Assembly (NCBI RefSeq): GCF_004127445.1
Contig: NZ_QEXM01000052.1
Location: 1 to 64,000, forward strand
DNA: 64,000 bases
From: Streptomyces alfalfae
GTDB taxonomy: Bacteria > Actinomycetota > Actinomycetes > Streptomycetales > Streptomycetaceae
Direction of reading: 5' to 3'
A program made the position numbers and the translations under genes. Below the pieces are notes generated by a model that saw only the letters and a program-made list of their open reading frames with translations, did no database searches and was not told where the DNA came from. Shown in pieces: positions 43,293-52,031 of the stretch. Each line of letters starts with the position of its first letter. Position 1 is the stretch's first letter.

Positions 43293-44594
43293 TTATACCG
43301 TCGCGGGCCTGGCGGGGTCCGCCATGGCGCCGGTCGTGGCGGTGGTCGGGCCCGCGATGGTGGCCTTGACCGGGTCGTCCGAAGAGGCGTCGAGGGTCGT
43401 CACCGGGCCCGCGGGCGGCGGGGTGACGGCGGCGATCGCGGTGGTCACGACGCCCACGGGCTCCGCGTTCGCGCGGTCGCCGTCGTGGCGGATCTCGTCG
43501 GCGGTGACATTGGTGTGGTCGACCGCGTTGCGCCGGGAGAGCACCCAGATGACGGCCGAGCCGGCGACCAGGAGCGTCGCGGTGGCCGCGATGCCCCAGG
43601 GGCCCTGCTGGGTGAGGAACTCGGCGCCCGCGCCGACCAGACCCGCGGCCGGCAGGGTCAGACCCCACGCGACGAACATGCGGGTGGCCGTGGACCAGCG
43701 GACCACGCCGCCCTTGCGGCCGAGGCCCGCGCCCATGACGGCGCCGGAGCAGGACTGGGTGGTGGAGAGCGAGAAGCCCAGGTGCGAGGAGGCGAGGATG
43801 ACCGTCGCGGCGCTGGTCTGGGCGGCGAAGCCCTGCTGCGGCTGGAGGTCGGTGAGGCCCTTGCCCATCGTGCGGATGATGCGCCAGCCGCCCAGGTACG
43901 TGCCGAGGGCGATGGCCACACCGGCCGAGACGATGACCCACATCGGGGGGTTGGCGCCGGGGTTGAGGACACCGCCGGTGACCAGGGCGAGCGTGATGAT
44001 GCCCATGGTCTTCTGCGCGTCGTTGGTGCCGTGCGCCAGCGAGACGAGGCCCGCGGAGGCGATCTGGCCCACGCGGTAGCCCTTGGCGGTGGCCCGGGTG
44101 TCGGTGCCGCGTCCGATCCGGTACGTCAGGCGCGTGGCCAGCATCGCGGCGAGGCCCGCCACGAGCGGCGCGGCGAGGGCCGGGATCAGGATCTTGGTGA
44201 CGACGGTGCCGCCGTTGATCGACGACCAGCCCATCGACATGACCGCGGCGCCGATGAGGCCGCCGAAGAGCGCGTGGGAGGAACTGGAGGGCAGGCCCAC
44301 CAGCCAGGTCAGCAGATTCCAGAGGATCGCGCCGACGAGCGCGGCGAATATGACCTCGGTCTTGAGGCCGTCCTCGTTGACGATGCCGCCGGAGATCGTC
44401 TTGGCGACCTCCACGGAGAGGAAGGCGCCGACGAGGTTGAGCACGGCGGACATGGCCACCGCCGTCTTGGGCTTGAGAGCGCCGGTCGAGATGGTCGTCG
44501 CCATCGCGTTGGCAGTGTCGTGGAAACCGTTCGTGAAATCGAACACGAGAGCGGTGACGATCACGATCCCGAGGAGAAGCGTGATGTGTTCCAT
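43293..44594 (-). CDS. Low-affinity inorganic phosphate transporter, Pit family
   Basis: A 433-residue secondary transporter with about 10-12 membrane segments. The two inverted PHO-4 signature repeats are seen as FDFTNGFHDTANAMAT (near 19-34) and LVSLAHGTNDAQKTMG (near 203-218). The C-terminus is a threonine- and alanine-rich cytoplasmic tail. It imports metal-phosphate with protons. The context, including the small downstream gene and the PHO box upstream, matches the gene called pitH2 in Streptomyces coelicolor, but the name was not checked. Confidence 0.93.
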   Translation of the reverse strand: MEHITLLLGIVIVTALVFDFTNGFHDTANAMATTISTGALKPKTAVAMSAVLNLVGAFLSVEVAKTISGGIVNEDGLKTEVIFAALVGAILWNLLTWLVGLPSSSSHALFGGLIGAAVMSMGWSSINGGTVVTKILIPALAAPLVAGLAAMLATRLTYRIGRGTDTRATAKGYRVGQIASAGLVSLAHGTNDAQKTMGIITLALVTGGVLNPGANPPMWVIVSAGVAIALGTYLGGWRIIRTMGKGLTDLQPQQGFAAQTSAATVILASSHLGFSLSTTQSCSGAVMGAGLGRKGGVVRWSTATRMFVAWGLTLPAAGLVGAGAEFLTQQGPWGIAATATLLVAGSAVIWVLSRRNAVDHTNVTADEIRHDGDRANAEPVGVVTTAIAAVTPPPAGPVTTLDASSDDPVKATIAGPTTATTGAMADPARPATV

Positions 44595-44641
44595 TTACCC
44601 AGGCTTCTGTTGGACGTCAGTGGCAGTTGGAAGTTAGGCAA

Positions 44642-44663
44642 CCCGGGTGAACGGAAGATGAAC
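44642..44663 (-). promoter_or_regulatory. PHO box (PhoP binding site)
   Basis: On the minus strand two adjacent 11-nt direct repeat units, GTTCATCTTCC and GTTCACCCGGG, match the Streptomyces PhoP unit pattern. They begin 48 bases upstream of the phosphate transporter start. A weaker third unit may follow at 44631-44641. PhoP would control the transporter in response to phosphate supply. Confidence 0.75.
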
Positions 44664-44967
44664 TCGGTCGGGCGGTGCGGTGACCCGAAGTGGAGTGCGT
44701 TCACTCCGCATCGAGCGGGCCTCCGTCCACGAGCGTACGGACGGACCGTACGGGCCTTGCAAATCGGGCGGAGTGTCGCCTTCCGCCATCCGGGCGCCCA
44801 CCCCTGGGACAGGGCCGCCGAGGGCCCCGGAATCCGGTGAGGAGATCCTGGTCACCCCGAGTGCGACGGCGTCGCTCGCCGCCCCCGTCCGCAGGGGCGG
44901 ACGAGGGGGTGCGGACCGGCGCGCGGACGCCCTTCAGCGCGCCCCGCCCGGCTGGCAGGATCGCCGC

Positions 44968-45678
44968 ATGACCGAGCAGCGGCAGGACCCCGGAAACGGC
45001 ACGGAGCGGAACGCCCCCGCGGCGGCCTCGGACGAGGCGCTCGCGGCGGCGTGGGAGGAGCTGGTGGAGACCGCCCGCAGGACCGTGCGGGACGGCCTCG
45101 TCGTCGGCACGTCGGGCAACGTCTCCGTCCGCGTCGGCGACACGGTCCTCATCACCCCGACCGGGGTCCCCTACGACCGGCTGGGCCCCGGGGACGCGGT
45201 CGGCGTCGACCTCGCGGGCCGGCAGGTCGTCGGAGACCTGGCGCCGACCAGCGAGCTGCCCATGCACCTGGCCGTCTACCGCTCCACCGACGCGCGGGCC
45301 GTCGTCCACACCCACGCCGTGCACGCCACGGCCGTCTCCCTGCTGCTGGACGAGGTGCCGCCGGTCCACTACGTGACGGGCCTCCTCGGCGGCCCGGTCC
45401 GCGTCGCCCCCTACGCCCTGTACGGCACCGAGGAACTGGCACACGCCATGCTGGACGCTCTGCGGGACCGCACCGGCTGCCTGCTGCGCAACCACGGCAC
45501 GGTCACCCACGGGGCCTCCCTGGGCCAGGCCTACGACCGCACGGCCCAGCTGGAGTGGATGTGCCACCTCTGGCTCACCGCCTCCGCGGTCCCCGGACGC
45601 ACGCCCGCGCTCCTGACCGAAGAACAGCTCGCGGAGGCACAGGAGCGGCTGCGGGGGTACGGGCAGCCGCGTTCCTGA
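44968..45678 (+). CDS. Class II aldolase/adducin-family protein (fuculose-phosphate aldolase-like)
   Basis: A 236-residue zinc aldolase. The zinc ligands are in VVHTHAVHATAVS (near 111-123, HxH) and LLRNHGTVTHG (near 172-182), and the catalytic glutamate in APTSELPMHLAVY (near 93). It cleaves a sugar phosphate such as L-fuculose 1-phosphate to dihydroxyacetone phosphate and an aldehyde, but related enzymes act in methylthioribose salvage, so the substrate is uncertain. It is divergent from the phosphate transporter gene. Start ATG 44968 is chosen by homology. Confidence 0.87.
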   Translation: MTEQRQDPGNGTERNAPAAASDEALAAAWEELVETARRTVRDGLVVGTSGNVSVRVGDTVLITPTGVPYDRLGPGDAVGVDLAGRQVVGDLAPTSELPMHLAVYRSTDARAVVHTHAVHATAVSLLLDEVPPVHYVTGLLGGPVRVAPYALYGTEELAHAMLDALRDRTGCLLRNHGTVTHGASLGQAYDRTAQLEWMCHLWLTASAVPGRTPALLTEEQLAEAQERLRGYGQPRS

Positions 45679-45904
45679 CGGCGCCGCCGCCCGGCGCGCC
45701 TGGCAGCGGCGCCGCCCGTCATTTCCCGACGGTGACGCCGCCCATCGCGGGCAGAAGGTCCCCATGGCACGAGCGATACGCATCTTCGGCCCCTGGTCCG
45801 CTCCCCGGCGCGGCGGGGAGCGGCTGCGCGGGCGTTCCGCCGCCGCGTCACCCCGTGGCCGCCGCCCACTGGCCCCCCGGCGCACCGGCCCGGACACTGG
45901 AGCG

Positions 45905-47044
45905 GTGCGTCCAGCCAAAGCGACGGCAGCGGCCGTCACCGCAGTCACCGCCGCCCTGGGGACGGCCGCAGCAGCCGCGATCGCTGCCGGCCGGTTCGCG
46001 AGCGACGCCGCCCTGCGCGCCCCGGCGGGCCGCCCCCTGCCGACGGAGCCCCGACTCACCGTGCACGCCACGACCCCGGACCGGGTCACGCTGACCCGCG
46101 CCCTCGCCAGCCGCCGCCCCGGCACCTACGGGCTGACCGGCGACGGCGCCCACGCCGTCGTCGGCCCCGTCCTGGAATCGGCGCCGCACAAGGCCGACAC
46201 CGTCGTACGCCGCCTCCGGGCCGTCACCCGCGGCGCCCTGCACGCCGGGGCGAAGGTCAGGCTCACCCCGCAGGTCCACGTCGGCGACCCGCGCACCGCG
46301 CTCGGCATCGACCACCAGGACGTCGTGGTGCCCGGCGAGCTCGGCGGCCTGCCCGCCTGGTTCGTGCCCGGCAACCGCGACACCTGGGTCATCACCGTGC
46401 ACGGCCTGGGCGCCACCCGCGAACACCCCATGGTCGTGCTCGACTTCCTGCGGCGGCTCGGCCTCCCCGTGCTCGACATCGCCTACCGGGGCGACCCGGG
46501 CGCGCCCCGCTCCCCGGACGGCCTCGGCCACCTCGGCGAGACCGAGTGGCGCGACGTGGACGCCGCCATCCGCTATGCCGTGCGCGGCGGCGCCCGCCAC
46601 GTCGTCCTGCACGGCTGGTCCACCGGTGCCACCATGTGCCTGCGCGCCGCCACCCGCTCGGCCCTGCGCGAGCACGTCAGCGGCCTCGTCCTCGACTCCC
46701 CGGTGCTCGACTGGGAGGCCACCCTGCGCGCCCTCGCCTCGGCCCGGCGCACCCCCGGCCCGCTCCTCCCGCTCGCGGTGCGCGCGGCCCAGGGGCGCAC
46801 CGGGCTCCGCGGCGAGCGCGCCCCGGCCGCCACCGACCCCGGCGAGCTGCGGGTGCCGACGCTCCTGGTGCACGGCCCCGACGACGTCGTCGCGCCCTGG
46901 GGCCCCTCCCGCCGGTTCGCCCAGCGGCGCCCGGACCTCATCACGACGCACACCGTGGACGGCGCGCCCCACGGAGCCATGTGGAACGCCGACCCCGCGG
47001 GCTACGAGGAGGCGCTGCGCCGCTTCCTCGTCCCCCTGATGTGA
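45905..47044 (+). CDS. Alpha/beta hydrolase with N-terminal membrane anchor
   Basis: A 379-residue alpha/beta hydrolase. Residues about 5-28 form an alanine-rich hydrophobic anchor or signal. The nucleophile serine is in LHGWSTGATM near 240, the oxyanion loop is ITVHGLGATREHP near 162, the acid is probably in LVHGPDDVVAPWG, and the histidine in GAPHGAMWN near 355. The start is GTG 45905, preceded by GGAGCG; the frame extends to 45764 without similar support. Substrate unknown, probably an ester or lipid at the cell surface. Confidence 0.83.
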   Translation: MRPAKATAAAVTAVTAALGTAAAAAIAAGRFASDAALRAPAGRPLPTEPRLTVHATTPDRVTLTRALASRRPGTYGLTGDGAHAVVGPVLESAPHKADTVVRRLRAVTRGALHAGAKVRLTPQVHVGDPRTALGIDHQDVVVPGELGGLPAWFVPGNRDTWVITVHGLGATREHPMVVLDFLRRLGLPVLDIAYRGDPGAPRSPDGLGHLGETEWRDVDAAIRYAVRGGARHVVLHGWSTGATMCLRAATRSALREHVSGLVLDSPVLDWEATLRALASARRTPGPLLPLAVRAAQGRTGLRGERAPAATDPGELRVPTLLVHGPDDVVAPWGPSRRFAQRRPDLITTHTVDGAPHGAMWNADPAGYEEALRRFLVPLM

Positions 47045-47068
47045 CCCCTCGGCCACCGTGCCGAGGGG
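47045..47068 (+). terminator. Terminator after the alpha/beta hydrolase gene
   Basis: A perfect 9-bp stem (47045-47053 and 47060-47068) with a 6-nt loop starts directly after the stop codon. Confidence 0.75.
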
Positions 47069-47155
47069 GCGGTCCCGGCCCCCGGCCACGGGGCCCAAGA
47101 GCCGCCGTCGCCATTCCGTTTGGGTTTTCGGACCGTCAACAGGAAGACTGCTCCC

Positions 47156-48601
47156 GTGACGTCCCGTACCCCGCGCGACTCCAGGCTCCGACTCGTCCGC
47201 GCCCCCTACCCGAGGGCCGACCGGAGAGGAGACGCCCAGCGCGACCCAGCGCGCCCCCTCTCCGCCGCCCCGGGCGCGGTGAGCCACCGACGCACGCGCC
47301 GCCCCGCGCCCCGGCCGCCCGAGGGCACGCCACCGCCGTCGGAACTGGCCCGCGGGGCACGCGCGGGCCTCGCCGACGCCGTCCGGATCGCCCGCTGGGC
47401 CGACGCGGCGCTGCGACCGGGCCCCGGCGGCGCCGCGCCCGACGGCAAGGGCGCCCTCTCGGACGCCACCGCCGAACGCGCCGCCGCCGAGCTGGGGCTG
47501 ACCCCCGATCAGGTGCGCGCCGACTGGGACACCGCACGGCTCGCGGGCCTCATCGAGGTGCACGGCGACAGCGCCCGCCCCGGCTGGCGGCTGCGCGCCT
47601 GGAACCGCGACGACACCGCCGTCCTGCGCGGCTGGGTCGCCCTCTTCGACGCCTGGTCGCTGGCCCATCCCGCGCCCGCCGACCTGCCGCCCGCCGCGGT
47701 CGCCGAAGCCGTCGAGGCGATGCCGCAGCTGCTCTCCTTCCTCCAGCTCTCGGCGGGACCCGTCCCCGTGCCGCAGCTCCTGGACCTCCTGGAGCAGCGC
47801 GTCGACGAACTGCGCACCGAGCGCTGCGAGATCCCCTACGACCAGCCCGACCCCGCGGCCGACGAGGGCGCGGAGGCGGCCCCGCTGCCCGCCCTCCTCG
47901 ACTGGGCCCTGCGCGGCCTCGCCGCCGTCGGCGCGCTGACCTACGCCGAGGGGCAGGCCACGCTCACCCCGCTCGGCAGCTGGGCGGTCTGGGTCAAGCT
48001 GGAGCAGATCTGCGTCGCCGCGCAGAGCCCCGCCGGGCACATCGAGCAGTCCGCCGAGGACATGCTGCGCGGCTGCGCGCGCCTGCGGCCCAACGCCGCA
48101 CGCGCCGAATACCGCGCCTGGCTCGCCGCCCGCCCCGTCGGCAGCGCCGTCACCGACCTGCTCACCGCGGCCCGCGGCGAGGACGCCCTGCTGCGCGGCC
48201 TCGCCTTCGAGGCCCTGCGGGTGGTCGGCGCCCCGGCCGAGCCCGACGTCAGGGCCGCGGCCGACGAGGCGTCGCTGCGCCCGTACGCCCTGCTCTGGCT
48301 CGCCGAGCAGGAGGGCGCCGACCCCGAGGACGTCCACCTCGTCCTGAGCCGCGAGGAGTCCACCTGGCTCTGGATCGACACCGCGGCGGCCGTCGCGGAC
48401 CACGGCGAGGCCCACCTGCTCGTGCGGCACCTGGAGTCGGCGGTCCAGCCCACGGTCCCCGCCCTGCTCGACGAGGTGCGCCGCGCGGGACACCCCCGCA
48501 CGGTCCAGGTCCTCGTCGCGCTCGCCGCGGCGCACCCCGACCCGGCGCTGGCCAAGGCCGTCCGCCGCGCCGCCTTCCAGGTGCACACCGGCGGGGAGTG
48601 A
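47156..48601 (+). CDS. Conserved hypothetical protein, helical repeat-like
   Basis: A 481-residue protein with a disordered basic, proline-rich N-terminus (to about 60) followed by a winged-helix-like segment (TAERAAAELGLTPDQVRADWDTARLAGLIEV, broken by a short turn, near 105) and then an all-helical body. The C-terminal 180 residues consist of short alanine- and leucine-rich helices resembling HEAT-like repeats. No catalytic motif is seen. The start is GTG 47156 after AGGAAG; an ATG at 47120 is possible. Function unknown. Confidence 0.72.
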   Translation: MTSRTPRDSRLRLVRAPYPRADRRGDAQRDPARPLSAAPGAVSHRRTRRPAPRPPEGTPPPSELARGARAGLADAVRIARWADAALRPGPGGAAPDGKGALSDATAERAAAELGLTPDQVRADWDTARLAGLIEVHGDSARPGWRLRAWNRDDTAVLRGWVALFDAWSLAHPAPADLPPAAVAEAVEAMPQLLSFLQLSAGPVPVPQLLDLLEQRVDELRTERCEIPYDQPDPAADEGAEAAPLPALLDWALRGLAAVGALTYAEGQATLTPLGSWAVWVKLEQICVAAQSPAGHIEQSAEDMLRGCARLRPNAARAEYRAWLAARPVGSAVTDLLTAARGEDALLRGLAFEALRVVGAPAEPDVRAAADEASLRPYALLWLAEQEGADPEDVHLVLSREESTWLWIDTAAAVADHGEAHLLVRHLESAVQPTVPALLDEVRRAGHPRTVQVLVALAAAHPDPALAKAVRRAAFQVHTGGE

Positions 48602-48733
48602 GCCGGGGGCCCACGCCCGAACGGGCGACGGCGGCCACCCCGCCCGCCGTGTCGCCCCCGCGCCCCGCGGCCCACACGGAACCCGCCGCTACGCTCTGCG
48701 CCTGATCCGTGGCACAGGTACCGAAGGGGGCCC

Positions 48734-49555
48734 ATGTCCGCTCCGCCGCTCGACGCGACCGGCCTGCCGCGCGAGAGCGAGGGGGCGTGGGGCCCGCAGC
48801 CGGCGTCCCGCCCCGCCCCGGCCCGCCGAGGCGCCCGCATCGCCCTGCCCGCGGCCCTCGCGCTGCTGGCCGTGCCGCTGATCACCGCCGCCCACCACTC
48901 GCGGCCTGCCCCCTACGGCGACCGCCTCACCGTCCACGCGCGCGTGGCCGGCGGCGGCTCCGCTGCGGCCACCGGACTGCGGACCAGGGGCAGCGCGGTG
49001 GAGGCGTACGACCGGGGGAGCGGCACGGTCCGCTGGACGTACACGAGGAAGGGGCGCACCCCCGTCACGCTGCTCGCCGCCCCGGGGCACGCCGTCGCGC
49101 TCTGGAGCGACGGCCTGGTCACCGACACCGCCCGCGACGGCGGCTCCGTGCGCTGGCACCGCGCCATCCCCGCGAGCGCCGCCTGGCTGCGCACCCCCGG
49201 GGCCCGGGGCGGCGCCGGAGTGCTGCGGCCCCTGGCCCCCGGCGCCCGCATGCTGGCCGTGGTCACCCCGCACCGCATCGCCGCGTACCGCGCCGCGGAC
49301 GGGGACCTGCGCTGGGTGCTGCCCGCCCGCCCCGGCTGCGCCTTCGAGCCCGCCCGCTCGCTGCGGCGCGGCGGGGCCCTGCTGGTCGCCCAGCCCTGCA
49401 CGGGCCCGGCCGCCTCGTGGACCTCCCAGGTCATCGCGGTGGACGACTACGGGAGGATCGTTCCGGGCCGCACCCCCCTCGGCAATGGGGAACCGCAGCG
49501 CGACGGCGTGCGGGACAGCGGCCGGGGCGGCGGCGTCGGGCGGCCAGAAAATTAG
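48734..49555 (+). CDS. Membrane-anchored protein with PQQ-like beta-propeller segments
   Basis: A 273-residue protein with a cytoplasmic N-terminus of about 35 residues, one membrane helix (about 36-53), and an extracellular part. The outer part has repeated short stretches such as YDRGSGTVRWTYTRKG and YRAADGDLRWVLPARPG that recall PQQ-binding-like propeller blades. Only about four blades fit, fewer than a full propeller. It may be a cell-surface scaffold. It is followed after 122 bp by the ABC-F gene. Confidence 0.7.
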   Translation: MSAPPLDATGLPRESEGAWGPQPASRPAPARRGARIALPAALALLAVPLITAAHHSRPAPYGDRLTVHARVAGGGSAAATGLRTRGSAVEAYDRGSGTVRWTYTRKGRTPVTLLAAPGHAVALWSDGLVTDTARDGGSVRWHRAIPASAAWLRTPGARGGAGVLRPLAPGARMLAVVTPHRIAAYRAADGDLRWVLPARPGCAFEPARSLRRGGALLVAQPCTGPAASWTSQVIAVDDYGRIVPGRTPLGNGEPQRDGVRDSGRGGGVGRPEN

Positions 49556-49677
49556 TTGCGTTGGGCCGTTAGAATGGCTGCCATGGCAGCTCCTCTCCTC
49601 AGTTGGACGGCGTAGACACCGGTCCCGACCACCCGCAGTCGTCCCTCTCGCCGTCCACCCTGTTCAGGAGTACCCCC

Positions 49678-51276
49678 GTGATCACCGCTTCCGGCATCGA
49701 GCTGCGCGCCGGCGCCCGCATCCTCATCGAGAACGCCACCTTCCGCATCGCGAAGGGCGACCGCATCGGCCTCGTCGGCCGCAATGGGGCGGGCAAGACC
49801 ACCCTCACCAAGTGCCTCGCGGGCGAGGGCACCCCCGCGGGCGGCACCATCGCGCGCTCCGGAGAGGTCGGCTACCTCCCGCAGGACCCCCGCACCGGCG
49901 ACCTCGACGTGCTCGCCCGCGACCGCATCCTCTCCGCGCGCGGCCTCGACACCCTGATCCGCAAGATGCGCGAGAACGAACAGCGCATCGCCAACGGCCA
50001 GGGCTCCACCCGCGAGAAGGCCCTCAAGCAGTACGAGCGCCAGGAGACGGAGTTCCTCACCAAGGGCGGTTACGCCGCCGAGGCCGAGGCCGCCACCATC
50101 GCCGCCGCGCTCAACCTCCCCGACCGCGTGCTCGGCCAGCCCCTGCACACGCTCTCCGGCGGTCAGCGCCGCCGCATCGAGCTGGCCCGCATCCTCTTCT
50201 CGGACGCCGACACGCTCCTCCTCGACGAGCCGACCAACCACCTCGACGCCGACTCGATCGTCTGGCTCCGCGACTACCTCAAGACGTACCGCGGCGGCTT
50301 CATCGTGATCTCCCACGACGTCGACCTCGTCGAGACGGTCGTCAACAAGGTCTTCTACCTGGACGCCAACCGCTCCGCGATCGACGTCTACAACATGGGC
50401 TGGAAGCTCTACCAGCAGCAGCGCGAGTCCGACGAGAAGCGCCGCAAGCGCGAGCGGCAGAACGCCGAGAAGAAGGCCGCCGCCCTGCACTCGCAGGCCG
50501 ACAAGATGCGCGCGAAGGCCACCAAGACCGTCGCCGCGCAGAACATGGCGCGCCGCGCCGACAAGCTCCTCGCGGGCCTGGAAGAGGTCCGCCAGAGCGA
50601 CAAGGTCGCCAAGCTCCGCTTCCCCGAGCCCTCGCCGTGCGGCAAGACGCCGCTCATGGCCGAGGGCCTGTCGAAGTCATACGGCTCGCTGGAGATCTTC
50701 ACCGACGTCGACCTCGCGATCGACAAGGGCTCGCGGGTCGTCATCCTCGGGCTCAACGGCGCGGGCAAGACGACCCTGCTCAGGTTGCTCGGCGGCGCCG
50801 AGAAGCCCGACACGGGCCAGGTCATCGAGGGCCACGGCCTCAAGCTCGGCTATTACGCGCAGGAGCACGAGACGCTGGACCCCGAGCGCACGGTCCTGGA
50901 GAACATGCGCTCGGCCGCCCCCGACCTCGACCTCGTCGAGGTGCGCAAGACGCTGGGCTCGTTCCTCTTCTCCGGGGACGACGTCGACAAGCCCGCCGGG
51001 GTGCTCTCCGGCGGCGAGAAGACCCGGCTCGCGCTCGCGACCCTGGTCGTCTCCTCGGCCAACGTCCTGCTCCTCGACGAGCCCACCAACAACCTCGACC
51101 CGGCGAGCCGCGAGGAGATCCTCGGCGCGCTGCGCACCTACAAGGGAGCGGTCGTCCTCGTCACCCACGACGAGGGCGCGGTGGAGGCCCTCCAGCCGGA
51201 GCGGATCATCCTGCTGCCGGACGGTGTGGAGGACCTGTGGGGCCAGGACTACGCGGACCTGGTCGCCCTCGCCTGA
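49678..51276 (+). CDS. ABC-F family ATPase
   Basis: A 532-residue soluble protein with two ATP-binding cassettes and no membrane segments. The first has GRNGAGKTT (near 35), LSGGQ and LLLDEPTNHLD; the second has GLNGAGKTT (near 360), LSGGEK and LLLDEPTNNLD. Between them is the charged linker (about 245-310, SDEKRRKRERQNAEKKAAA) that reaches into the ribosome in this family. Members act as translation factors or protect ribosomes from antibiotics; this core-located copy is more likely a housekeeping translation factor. Start GTG 49678 follows CAGGAG. Confidence 0.92.
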   Translation: MITASGIELRAGARILIENATFRIAKGDRIGLVGRNGAGKTTLTKCLAGEGTPAGGTIARSGEVGYLPQDPRTGDLDVLARDRILSARGLDTLIRKMRENEQRIANGQGSTREKALKQYERQETEFLTKGGYAAEAEAATIAAALNLPDRVLGQPLHTLSGGQRRRIELARILFSDADTLLLDEPTNHLDADSIVWLRDYLKTYRGGFIVISHDVDLVETVVNKVFYLDANRSAIDVYNMGWKLYQQQRESDEKRRKRERQNAEKKAAALHSQADKMRAKATKTVAAQNMARRADKLLAGLEEVRQSDKVAKLRFPEPSPCGKTPLMAEGLSKSYGSLEIFTDVDLAIDKGSRVVILGLNGAGKTTLLRLLGGAEKPDTGQVIEGHGLKLGYYAQEHETLDPERTVLENMRSAAPDLDLVEVRKTLGSFLFSGDDVDKPAGVLSGGEKTRLALATLVVSSANVLLLDEPTNNLDPASREEILGALRTYKGAVVLVTHDEGAVEALQPERIILLPDGVEDLWGQDYADLVALA

Positions 51277-51339
51277 GTCCGGCCGCCCGCGGGGTGCCCA
51301 CCGCCCGGTCCGCGCACCGCGGCGGCGTCCACTCGGCGT

Positions 51340-51389
51340 GATCGAACCGCTGATCCACTGCGTATGGATCATTCGGCCGATCCGTGATC
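51340..51389. promoter_or_regulatory. Cluster of five GATC sites upstream of gbn
   Basis: GATC occurs at 51340, 51352, 51367, 51379 and 51386, five times in 50 bp, with spacings of 12, 15, 12 and 7. The protein encoded 290 bp downstream belongs to a family reported to bind GATC, so this is a strong candidate for an autoregulatory site. The functional claim is inference. Confidence 0.6.
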
Positions 51390-51535
51390 CCTCATCTGTG
51401 TGAGCTGTCCTCGTACCGAGGTGTGTCCTACACGGATTTTGCGGGCCCCCGGTGGGATGGGGAAGGCGCCGGCTTCGGAAGCCCCTGACCTGCTCGTTCT
51501 CCGTGGCGCCGGATCTCGTACGGAAAATCCCGCGT

Positions 51536-51554
51536 GTGGAATCGTTAATTCCAC
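51536..51554. promoter_or_regulatory. Inverted repeat in the gbn leader
   Basis: GTGGAAT and ATTCCAC form a perfect 7-bp inverted repeat around CGTTA, 122 bp before the gbn start. Its A/T content stands out from the surroundings, consistent with an operator for another regulator. Confidence 0.4.
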
Positions 51555-51676
51555 TCGTGGTGGACGCATCCGGAACGAGGAACCTCGCCGTACTGACCTT
51601 GCCGAATGGGTGGCCAGGAAGCCCGCGAGGGGTGATCATGAGAAGTCCAGAGCGCACTTCCCATGAGGAGGCACGG

Positions 51677-51898
51677 GTGGCCGAGACTCTGAAGAAGGGC
51701 AGCCGGGTTACCGGCGCCGCGCGCGACAAGCTCGCGGCAGACCTGAAGAAGAAGTACGACGGCGGTGCGAGCATCCGGGCGTTGGCCGAAGAGACCGGCC
51801 GCTCGTACGGGTTTGTGCACCGGATGTTGAGCGAGTCCGGCGTCACGCTGCGGGGACGCGGCGGGGCGACGCGAGGCAAGAAGGCCGCCGCCGGCTGA
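51677..51898 (+). CDS. gbn: GATC-binding nucleoid-associated protein
   Basis: A 73-residue basic DNA-binding protein with one helix-turn-helix (residues about 30-54: GASIRALAEETGRSYGFVHR) and basic tails rich in lysine and arginine. The sequence is nearly identical in my memory to S. coelicolor SCO1839, named Gbn and reported as a small nucleoid-associated protein that binds GATC and affects sporulation and antibiotic production. The start GTG 51677 follows GAGGAGG. It is flanked by an unusual density of GATC sites on both sides. Confidence 0.88.
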   Translation: MAETLKKGSRVTGAARDKLAADLKKKYDGGASIRALAEETGRSYGFVHRMLSESGVTLRGRGGATRGKKAAAG

Positions 51899-51933
51899 TC
51901 GCGGCGGCGCGCTGCTCCATGGTCCGATGGTGG

Positions 51934-51965
51934 CCACCCGGCCGATCACGTGATCGACCGGGTGG
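51934..51965. terminator. GATC-containing palindrome downstream of gbn
   Basis: A near-perfect 32-bp palindrome with 16-bp arms, one mismatch and no spacer. Its centre reads GATCACGTGATC, so it holds two GATC sites. As RNA it would make a hairpin suited to ending the gbn transcript; as DNA it could bind Gbn itself. Confidence 0.6.
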
Positions 51966-52031
51966 TTACTGTGCAGTCACTTACGGGCGCTCACCCGCGC
52001 CCGGCCCGACCGCACCCCACCGGAGGCACCC

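Larger units (their letters stand above)
51277..51676. other. Long upstream region of gbn
   Basis: A 400-bp stretch without a convincing gene between the ABC-F stop and gbn. It contains the GATC cluster and the ATTCCAC inverted repeat listed separately, and further GATC sites at 51511 and 51635. It is less GC-rich than the flanking genes and should hold the gbn promoter, which I could not place. Confidence 0.6.

Noticed and set aside
45848-48586. Very long minus-strand open frame (over 900 codons) opposite the alpha/beta hydrolase and the hypothetical gene
   Set aside because: Composition is rich in Arg, Gly, His and Val with no domain, and it is antisense to two genes with clear starts and homology; typical shadow frame in high-GC DNA.
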